Below are positions 51,151-61,347 of a stretch of DNA of 64,000 nt, in pieces. The position numbers and the translations under genes are program-made. Position 1 is the first letter of the stretch; every line of letters starts with the position of its first letter. The notes under the pieces are model-generated. The model saw only the letters and a program-made list of their open reading frames with translations, ran no database searches and had not been told where the DNA came from. Source of the stretch: Elmis aenea (taxonomy: Eukaryota; Arthropoda; Insecta; Coleoptera; Elmidae); assembly GCA_947652605.1 (NCBI GenBank), contig CANTFG010000257.1, forward strand, positions 248,001 through 312,000, written 5' to 3'.

Positions 51151-54100
51151 AAGTTATTCAAAAAATTAAAAATTTTGAAAATTTTTAAATTTTTTTTCGA
51201 AAACGGCTCGTTACATTTTGTTCAAATTTTAGCATGTTATAGAGTTTAATTTTCTTAGTATAATTCCGTTTGTTTCAACTAGTTTGAAATTTAATTTACA
51301 AAGTTATTCAAAAAAGTAAAAATTTTGAAAATTTTGAATTTTTTTCTCGAAAACGGCTCATACGATTTTGTTCAAATTTTAGTATGTTATAGAGTTTTAT
51401 TTTCTTAGTATAATGCCGTTTGTTTCAACTAGTTTGAAATTTAATTTACAAAGTTATTCAAAAAATTAAAAATTTTGAAAATTTTGAATTTTTTTCTCGA
51501 AAACGGCTAATACGATTTTGTTCAAATTTTAGTATGTTATAGAGTTTTATCTTCTTAGTATATAGCCGTTTGTTTCAACTAGTTTGAAATTTAATTTACA
51601 AAGTTATTCAAAAAAGTAAAAATTTTGAAAATTTTGAATTTTTTTCTCGAAAACGGCTCATACGATTTTGTTCAAATTTTAGTATGTTATAGAGTTTTAT
51701 CTTCTTAGTATAATGCCGTTTGTTTCAACTAGTTTGAAATTTAATTTACAAAGTTATTCAAAAAATTAAAAATTTTGAAAATTTTGAAATTTTTTTTCGA
51801 AAACGGCTTGTTACATTTTGTTCAAATTTTAGCATGTTATAGAGTTTAATTTTCTTAGTATAATGCCGTTTGTTTCAACTAGTTTGAAATTTAATTTACA
51901 AAGTTATTCAAAAAAGTAAAAATTTTGAAAATTTTGAATTTTTTTCTCTAAAACGGCTCATACGATTTTGTTCAAATTTTAGTATGTTATAGAGTTTTAT
52001 CTTCTTAGTATAATGCCGTTTGTTTCAACTAGTTTGAAATTTAATTTACAAAGTTATTCAAAAAAGTAAAAATTTTGAAAATTTTGAATTTTTTTCTCGA
52101 AAACGGCTCATACGATTTTGTTCAAATTTTAGTATGTTATAGAGTTTTATTTTCTTAGTATAATGCCGTTTGTTTCAACTAGTTTGAAATTTAATTTACA
52201 AAGTTATTCAAAAAATTAAAAATTTTGAAAATTTTGAATTTTTTTCTCGAAAACGGCTCATACGATTTTGTTCAAATTTTAGTATGTTATAGAGTTTTAT
52301 TTTCTTAGTATAATGCCGTTTGTTTCAACTAGTTTGAAATTTAATTTACAAAGTTATTCAAAAAAGTAAAAATTTTGAAAATTTTGAATTTTTTTCTCGA
52401 AAACGGCTCATACGATTTTGTTCAAATTTTAGTATGTTATAGAGTTTTATTTTCTTAGTATAATGCCGTTTGTTTCAACTAGTTTGAAATTTAATTTACA
52501 AAGTTATTCAAAAAATTAAAAATTTTGAAAATTTTGAAATTTTTTTTCGAAAACGGCTCGTTACATTTTGTTCAAATTTTAGCATGTTATAGAGTTTAAT
52601 TTTCTTAGTATAATTCCGTTTGTTTCAACTAGTTTGAAATTTAATTTACAAAGTTATTCAAAAAAGTAAAAATTTTGAAAATTTTGAATTTTTTTCTCGA
52701 AAACGGCTCATACGATTTTGTTCAAATTTTAGTATGTTATAGAGTTTTATTTTCTTAGTATAATGCCGTTTGTTTCAACTAGTTTGAAATTTAATTTACA
52801 AAGTTATTCAAAAAATTAAAAATTTTGAAAATTTTGAATTTTTTTCTCGAAAACGGCTTATACGATTTTGTTCAAATTTTAGTATGTTATAGAGTTTTAT
52901 CTTCTTAGTATAATGCCGTTTGTTTCAACTAGTTTGAAATTTAATTTACAAAGTTATTCAAAAAAGTAAAAATTTTGAAAATTTTGAATTTTTTTCTCGA
53001 AAACGGCTCATACGATTTTGTTTAAATTTTAGTATGTTATAGAGTTTTATCTTCTTAGTATAATGCCGTTTGTTTCAACTAGTTTGAAATTTAATTTACA
53101 AAGTTATTCAAAAAATTAAAAATTTTGAAAATTTTGAAATTTTTTTTCGAAAACGGCTTGTTACATTTTGTTCAAATTTTAGCATGTTATAGAGTTTAAT
53201 TTTCTTAGTATAATGCCGTTTGTTTCAACTAGTTTGAAATTTAATTTACAAAGTTATTCAAAAAAGTAAAAATTTTGAAAATTTTGAATTTTTTTCTCTA
53301 AAACGGCTTATACGATTTTGTTCAAATTTTAGTATGTTATAGAGTTTTATCTTCTTAGTATAATGCCGTTTGTTTCAACTAGTTTGAAATTTAATTTACA
53401 AAGTTATTCAAAAAAGTAAAAATTTTGAAAATTTTGAATTTTTTTCTCGAAAACGGCTCATACGATTTTGGTCAAATTTTAGTATGTTATAGAGTTTTAT
53501 TTTCTTAGTATAATGCCGTTTGTTTCAACTAGTTTGAAATTTAATTTACAAAGTTATTCAAAAAATTAAAAATTTTGAAAATTTTGAATTTTTTTCTCGA
53601 AAACGGCTCATACGATTTTGTTCAAATTTTAGTATGTTATAGAGTTTTATTTTCTTAGTATAATGCCGTTTGTTTCAACTAGTTTGAAATTTAATTTACA
53701 AAGTTATTCAAAAAAGTAAAAATTTTGAAAATTTTGAATTTTTTTCTCGAAAACGGCTCATACGATTTTGTTCAAATTTTAGTATGTTATAGAGTTTTAT
53801 TTTCTTAGTATAATGCCGTTTGTTTCAACTAGTTTGAAATTTAATTTACAAAGTTATTCAAAAAATTAAAAATTTTGAAAATTTTGAAATTTTTTTTCGA
53901 AAACGGCTCGTTACATTTTGTTCAAATTTTAGCATGTTATAGAGTTTAATTTTCTTAGTATAATTCCGTTTGTTTCAACTAGTTTGAAATTTAATTTACA
54001 AAGTTATTCAAAAAAGTAAAAATTTTGAAAATTTTGAATTTTTTTCTCGAAAACGGCTCATACGATTTTGTTCAAATTTTAGTATGTTATAGAGTTTTAT

Positions 54101-55200
54101 TTTCTTAGTATAATGCCGTTTGTTTCAACTAGTTTGAAATTTAATTTACAAAGTTATTCAAAAAATTAAAAATTTTGAAAATTTTGAATTTTTTTCTCGA
54201 AAACGGCTAATACGATTTTGTTCAAATTTTAGTATGTTATAGAGTTTTATCTTCTTAGTATAATGCCGTTTGTTTCAACTAGTTTGAAATTTAATTTACA
54301 AAGTTATTCAAAAAAGTAAAAATTTTGAAAATTTTGAATTTTTTTCTCGAAAACGGCTCATACGATTTTGTTCAAATTTTAGTATGTTATAGAGTTTTAT
54401 CTTCTTAGTATAATGCCGTTTGTTTCAACTAGTTTGAAATTTAATTTACAAAGTTATTCAAAAAATTAAAAATTTTGAAAATTTTGAAATTTTTTTTCGA
54501 AAACGGCTTGTTACATTTTGTTCAAATTTTAGCATGTTATAGAGTTTAATTTTCTTAGTATAATGCCGTTTGTTTCAACTAGTTTGAAATTTAATTTACA
54601 AAGTTATTCAAAAAAGTAAAAATTTTGAAAATTTTGAATTTTTTTCTCTAAAACGGCTCATACGATTTTGTTCAAATTTTAGTATGTTATAGAGTTTTAT
54701 CTTCTTAGTATAATGCCGTTTGTTTCAACTAGTTTGAAATTTAATTTACAAAGTTATTCAAAAAAGTAAAAATTTTGAAAATTTTGAATTTTTTTCTCGA
54801 AAACGGCTCATACGATTTTGTTCAAATTTTAGTATGTTATAGAGTTTTATTTTCTTAGTATAATGCCGTTTGTTTCAACTAGTTTGAAATTTAATTTACA
54901 AAGTTATTCAAAAAATTAAAAATTTTGAAAATTTTGAATTTTTTTCTCGAAAACGGCTCATACGATTTTGTTCAAATTTTAGTATGTTATAGAGTTTTAT
55001 TTTCTTAGTATAATGCCGTTTGTTTCAACTAGTTTGAAATTTAATTTACAAAGTTATTCAAAAAAGTAAAAATTTTGAAAATTTTGAATTTTTTTCTCGA
55101 AAACGGCTCATACGATTTTGTTCAAATTTTAGTATGTTATAGAGTTTTATCTTCTTAGTATAATGCCGTTTGTTTCAACTAGTTTGAAATTTAATTTACA
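51151..55200 (+). repeat. Region VIII, left: nine-monomer, 1,350 bp unit in three tandem copies
   Basis: Units start at 51151, 52501 and 53851. Each reads m2 k1 k4 k2 m1(CTTG) k3 k1 k6 k1, except that the third ends in k2 and the k4 of the second has T59. Private changes inside units include TATAGCC in the k4 at 51451, TTTAAATTTT in the k2 at 52951 and GGTCAAATT in the k1 at 53401, so the copies have begun to diverge. The first seven classes equal the module at 5101-6150 and 12001-13050 in region I, including the CTTG form of m1; k6 is what distinguishes this unit. Confidence 0.87.
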
Positions 55201-57450
55201 AAGTTATTCAAAAAATTAAAAATTTTGAAAATTTTGAAATTTTTTTTCGAAAACGGCTTGTTACATTTTGTTCAAATTTTAGCATGTTATAGAGTTTAAT
55301 TTTCTTAGTATAATGCCGTTTGTTTCAACTAGTTTGAAATTTAATTTACAAAGTTATTCAAAAAAGTAAAAATTTTGAAAATTTTGAATTTTTTTCTCTA
55401 AAACGGCTCATACGATTTTGTTCAAATTTTAGTATGTTATAGAGTTTTATCTTCTTAGTATAATGCCGTTTGTTTCAACTAGTTTGAAATTTAATTTACA
55501 AAGTTATTCAAAAAAGTAAAAATTTTGAAAATTTTGAATTTTTTTCTCGAAAACGGCTCATACGATTTTGTTCAAATTTTAGTATGTTATAGAGTTTTAT
55601 TTTCTTAGTATAATGCCGTTTGTTTCAACTAGTTTGAAATTTAATTTACAAAGTTATTCAAAAAATTAAAAATTTTGAAAATTTTGAATTTTTTTCTCGA
55701 AAACGGCTCATACGATTTTGTTCAAATTTTAGTATGTTATAGAGTTTTATTTTCTTAGTATAATGCCGTTTGTTTCAACTAGTTTGAAATTTAATTTACA
55801 AAGTTATTCAAAAAAGTAAAAATTTTGAAAATTTTGAATTTTTTTCTCGAAAACGGCTCATACGATTTTGTTCAAATTTTAGTATGTTATAGAGTTTTAT
55901 TTTCTTAGTATAATGCCGTTTGTTTCAACTAGTTTGAAATTTAATTTACAAAGTTATTCAAAAAATTAAAAATTTTGAAAATTTTGAAATTTTTTTTCGA
56001 AAACGGCTCGTTACATTTTGTTCAAATTTTAGCATGTTATAGAGTTTAATTTTCTTAGTATAATGCCGTTTGTTTCAACTAGTTTGAAATTTAATTTACA
56101 AAGTTATTCAAAAAAGTAAAAATTTTGAAAATTTTGAATTTTTTTCTCGAAAACGGCTCATACGATTTTGTTCAAATTTTAGTATGTTATAGAGTTTTAT
56201 TTTCTTAGTATAATGCCGTTTGTTTCAACTAGTTTGAAATTTAATTTACAAAGTTATTCAAAAAATTAAAAATTTTGAAAATTTTGAATTTTTTTCTCGA
56301 AAACGGCTAATACGATTTTGTTCAAATTTTAGTATGTTATAGAGTTTTATCTTCTTAGTATAATGCCGTTTGTTTCAACTAGTTTGAAATTTAATTTACA
56401 AAGTTATTCAAAAAAGTAAAAATTTTGAAAATTTTGAATTTTTTTCTCGAAAACGGCTCATACGATTTTGTTCAAATTTTAGTATGTTATAGAGTTTTAT
56501 CTTCTTAGTATAATGCCGTTTGTTTCAACTAGTTTGAAATTTAATTTACAAAGTTATTCAAAAAATTAAAAATTTTGAAAATTTTGAAATTTTTTTTCGA
56601 AAACGGCTTGTTACATTTTGTTCAAATTTTAGCATGTTATAGAGTTTAATTTTCTTAGTATAATGCCGTTTGTTTCAACTAGTTTGAAATTTAATTTACA
56701 AAGTTATTCAAAAAAGTAAAAATTTTGAAAATTTTGAATTTTTTTCTCTAAAACGGCTCATACGATTTTGTTCAAATTTTAGTATGTTATAGAGTTTTAT
56801 CTTCTTAGTATAATGCCGTTTGTTTCAACTAGTTTGAAATTTAATTTACAAAGTTATTCAAAAAATTAAAAATTTTGAAAATTTTGAAATTTTTTTTCGA
56901 AAACGGCTCGTTACATTTTGTTCAAATTTTAGCATGTTATAGAGTTTAATTTTCTTAGTATAATTCCGTTTGTTTCAACTAGTTTGAAATTTAATTTACA
57001 AAGTTATTCAAAAAAGTAAAAATTTTGAAAATTTTGAATTTTTTTCTCGAAAACGGCTCATACGATTTTGTTCAAATTTTAGTATGTTATAGAGTTTTAT
57101 TTTCTTAGTATAATGCCGTTTGTTTCAACTAGTTTGAAATTTAATTTACAAAGTTATTCAAAAAATTAAAAATTTTGAAAATTTTGAATTTTTTTCTCGA
57201 AAACGGCTAATACGATTTTGTTCAAATTTTAGTATGTTATAGAGTTTTATCTTCTTAGTATAATGCCGTTTGTTTCAACTAGTTTGAAATTTAATTTACA
57301 AAGTTATTCAAAAAAGTAAAAATTTTGAAAATTTTGAATTTTTTTCTCGAAAACGGCTCATACGATTTTGTTCAAATTTTAGTATGTTATAGAGTTTTAT
57401 CTTCTTAGTATAATGCCGTTTGTTTCAACTAGTTTGAAATTTAATTTACA
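55201..57450 (+). repeat. Region VIII, middle: shortened and rearranged nine-monomer pieces
   Basis: The order is m1(CTTG) k3 k1 k6 k1 m1 k1 k4 k2 m1(CTTG) k3 m2 k1 k4 k2, all 150 bp. It follows the nine-monomer order with two departures: an m1 at 55951 stands where m2 is expected, and at 56851 the unit restarts at m2 straight after k3, skipping k1 k6 k1. These look like partial deletions by unequal exchange. Confidence 0.75.
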
Positions 57451-58350
57451 AAGTTATTCAAAAAATTAAAAATTTTGAAAATTTTGAATTTTTTTCTCGA
57501 AAACGGCTAATACGATTTTGTTCAAATTTTAGTATGTTATAGAGTTTTATCTTCTTAGTATAATGCCGTTTGTTTCAACTAGTTTGAAATTTAATTTACA
57601 AAGTTATTCAAAAAAGTAAAAATTTTGAAAATTTTGAATTTTTTTCTCGAAAACGGCTCATACGATTTTGTTCAAATTTTAGTATGTTATAGAGTTTTAT
57701 CTTCTTAGTATAATGCCGTTTGTTTCAACTAGTTTGAAATTTAATTTACAAAGTTATTCAAAAAATTAAAAATTTTGAAAATTTTGAAATTTTTTTTCGA
57801 AAACGGCTTGTTACATTTTGTTCAAATTTTAGCATGTTATAGAGTTTAATTTTCTTAGTATAATGCCGTTTGTTTCAACTAGTTTGAAATTTAATTTACA
57901 AAGTTATTCAAAAAAGTAAAAATTTTGAAAATTTTGAATTTTTTTCTCTAAAACGGCTCATACGATTTTGTTCAAATTTTAGTATGTTATAGAGTTTTAT
58001 CTTCTTAGTATAATGCCGTTTGTTTCAACTAGTTTGAAATTTAATTTACAAAGTTATTCAAAAAAGTAAAAATTTTGAAAATTTTGAATTTTTTTCTCGA
58101 AAACGGCTCATACGATTTTGTTCAAATTTTAGTATGTTATAGAGTTTTATTTTCTTAGTATAATGCCGTTTGTTTCAACTAGTTTGAAATTTAATTTACA
58201 AAGTTATTCAAAAAATTAAAAATTTTGAAAATTTTGAATTTTTTTCTCGAAAACGGCTCATACGATTTTGTTCAAATTTTAGTATGTTATAGAGTTTTAT
58301 TTTCTTAGTATAATGCCGTTTGTTTCAACTAGTTTGAAATTTAATTTACA

Positions 58351-58499
58351 AAGTTATTCAAAAAAGTAAAAATTTTGAAAATTTTGAATTTTTTTTCGAA
58401 AACGGCTCGTTACATTTTGTTCAAATTTTAGCATGTTATAGAGTTTAATTTTCTTAGTATAATGCCGTTTGTTTCAACTAGTTTGAAAATTAATTTACA
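58351..58499 (+). repeat. 149 bp k/m1 chimera with A140, copy 1
   Basis: G16 and T39, eight T before CG, then m1 bases (G60, TAC62-64, C83, A98, G115) and A140. The joint and one-base loss match those at 40689 and 43229, but the right part differs (G115 and A140 here, T115 there). Two further copies lie at 59550 and 60449. Confidence 0.9.
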
Positions 58500-59549
58500 A
58501 AGTTATTCAAAAAAGTAAAAATTTTGAAAATTTTGAATTTTTTTCTCGAAAACGGCTCATACGATTTTGTTCAAATTTTAGTATGTTATAGAGTTTTATC
58601 TTCTTAGTATAATGCCGTTTGTTTCAACTAGTTTGAAATTTAATTTACAAAGTTATTCAAAAAATTAAAAATTTTGAAAATTTTGAATTTTTTTCTCGAA
58701 AACGGCTAATACGATTTTGTTCAAATTTTAGTATGTTATAGAGTTTTATCTTCTTAGTATAATGCCGTTTGTTTCAACTAGTTTGAAATTTAATTTACAA
58801 AGTTATTCAAAAAAGTAAAAATTTTGAAAATTTTGAAATTTTTTCTCGAAAACGGCTCATACGATTTTGTTCAAATTTTAGTATGTTATAGAGTTTTATC
58901 TTCTTAGTATAATGCCGTTTGTTTCAACTAGTTTGAAATTTAATTTACAAAGTTATTCAAAAAATTAAAAATTTTGAAAATTTTGAAATTTTTTTTCGAA
59001 AACGGCTTGTTACATTTTGTTCAAATTTTAGCATGTTATAGAGTTTAATTTTCTTAGTATAATGCCGTTTGTTTCAACTAGTTTGAAATTTAATTTACAA
59101 AGTTATTCAAAAAAGTAAAAATTTTGAAAATTTTGAATTTTTTTCTCTAAAACGGCTCATACGATTTTGTTCAAATTTTAGTATGTTATAGAGTTTTATC
59201 TTCTTAGTATAATGCCGTTTGTTTCAACTAGTTTGAAATTTAATTTACAAAGTTATTCAAAAAAGTAAAAATTTTGAAAATTTTGAATTTTTTTCTCGAA
59301 AACGGCTCATACGATTTTGTTCAAATTTTAGTATGTTATAGAGTTTTATTTTCTTAGTATAATGCCGTTTGTTTCAACTAGTTTGAAATTTAATTTACAA
59401 AGTTATTCAAAAAATTAAAAATTTTGAAAATTTTGAATTTTTTTCTCGAAAACGGCTCATACGATTTTGTTCAAATTTTAGTATGTTATAGAGTTTTATT
59501 TTCTTAGTATAATGCCGTTTGTTTCAACTAGTTTGAAATTTAATTTACA

Positions 59550-59698
59550 AAGTTATTCAAAAAAGTAAAAATTTTGAAAATTTTGAATTTTTTTTCGAAA
59601 ACGGCTCGTTACATTTTGTTCAAATTTTAGCATGTTATAGAGTTTAATTTTCTTAGTATAATGCCGTTTGTTTCAACTAGTTTGAAAATTAATTTACA
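59550..59698 (+). repeat. 149 bp k/m1 chimera with A140, copy 2
   Basis: Same structure as the copy at 58351, 1,199 bp downstream. It closes the second eight-monomer unit and also opens the first 899 bp unit, so the two unit types share it. Confidence 0.9.
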
Positions 59699-60448
59699 AA
59701 GTTATTCAAAAAAGTAAAAATTTTGAAAATTTTGAATTTTTTTCTCGAAAACGGCTCATACGATTTTGTTCAAATTTTAGTATGTTATAGAGTTTTATTT
59801 TCTTAGTATAATGCCGTTTGTTTCAACTAGTTTGAAATTTAATTTACAAAGTTATTCAAAAAAGTAAAAATTTTGAAAATTTTGAATTTTTTTCTCGAAA
59901 ACGGCTCATACGATTTTGTTCAAATTTTAGTATGTTATAGAGTTTTATCTTCTTAGTATAATGCCGTTTGTTTCAACTAGTTTGAAATTTAATTTACAAA
60001 GTTATTCAAAAAATTAAAAATTTTGAAAATTTTGAAATTTTTTTTCGAAAACGGCTCGTTACATTTTGTTCAAATTTTAGCATGTTATAGAGTTTAATTT
60101 TCTTAGTATAATGCCGTTTGTTTCAACTAGTTTGAAATTTAATTTACAAAGTTATTCAAAAAAGTAAAAATTTTGAAAATTTTGAATTTTTTTCTCGAAA
60201 ACGGCTCATACGATTTTGTTCAAATTTTAGTATGTTATAGAGTTTTATTTTCTTAGTATAATGCCGTTTGTTTCAACTAGTTTGAAATTTAATTTACAAA
60301 GTTATTCAAAAAATTAAAAATTTTGAAAATTTTGAATTTTTTTCTCGAAAACGGCTAATACGATTTTGTTCAAATTTTAGTATGTTATAGAGTTTTATCT
60401 TCTTTGTATAATGCCGTTTGTTTCAACTAGTTTGAAATTTAATTTACA

Positions 60449-60597
60449 AAGTTATTCAAAAAAGTAAAAATTTTGAAAATTTTGAATTTTTTTTCGAAAA
60501 CGGCTCGTTACATTTTGTTCAAATTTTAGCATGTTATAGAGTTTAATTTTCTTAGTATAATGCCGTTTGTTTCAACTAGTTTGAAAATTAATTTACA
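60449..60597 (+). repeat. 149 bp k/m1 chimera with A140, copy 3
   Basis: Same structure, 899 bp after copy 2. It follows a k4 with the private change CTTTGTATA at 60405 and starts the second 899 bp unit. Confidence 0.9.
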
Positions 60598-61347
60598 AAG
60601 TTATTCAAAAAAGTAAAAATTTTGAAAATTTTGAATTTTTTTCTCGAAAACGGCTCATACGATTTTGTTCAAATTTTAGTATGTTATAGAGTTTTATTTT
60701 CTTAGTATAATGCCGTTTGTTTCAACTAGTTTGAAATTTAATTTACAAAGTTATTCAAAAAAGTAAAAATTTTGAAAATTTTGAATTTTTTTCTCGAAAA
60801 CGGCTCATACGATTTTGTTCAAATTTTAGTATGTTATAGAGTTTTATCTTCTTAGTATAATGCCGTTTGTTTCAACTAGTTTGAAATTTAATTTACAAAG
60901 TTATTCAAAAAATTAAAAATTTTGAAAATTTTGAAATTTTTTTTCGAAAACGGCTCGTTACATTTTGTTCAAATTTTAGCATGTTATAGAGTTTAATTTT
61001 CTTAGTATAATGCCGTTTGTTTCAACTAGTTTGAAATTTAATTTACAAAGTTATTCAAAAAAGTAAAAATTTTGAAAATTTTGAATTTTTTTCTCGAAAA
61101 CGGCTCATACGATTTTGTTCAAATTTTAGTATGTTATAGAGTTTTATTTTCTTAGTATAATGCCGTTTGTTTCAACTAGTTTGAAATTTAATTTACAAAG
61201 TTATTCAAAAAATTAAAAATTTTGAAAATTTTGAATTTTTTTCTCGAAAACGGCTAATACGATTTTGTTCAAATTTTAGTATGTTATAGAGTTTTATCTT
61301 CTTTGTATAATGCCGTTTGTTTCAACTAGTTTGAAATTTAATTTACA

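Larger units (their letters stand above)
57451..59848 (+). repeat. Region VIII: eight-monomer, 1,199 bp unit with a 149 bp monomer
   Basis: Two copies, starting at 57451 and 58650, read k4 k2 m1(CTTG) k3 k1 k6 149 and then k2 in the first and k1 in the second. In the second, the k2 at 58800 has A39 while keeping C46, a small conversion mark. The order is a rearranged subset of the nine-monomer unit with the 149 bp chimera added. Confidence 0.82.
59550..61347 (+). repeat. 899 bp six-monomer tandem duplication
   Basis: Units 59550-60448 and 60449-61347 both read 149 k1 k2 m1 k1 k4. Both k4 copies have the same private A-to-T change giving CTTTGTATA (60405 and 61304), which I found nowhere else in the window. 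The two units look identical by eye, so this is probably among the youngest duplications here. Confidence 0.9.
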
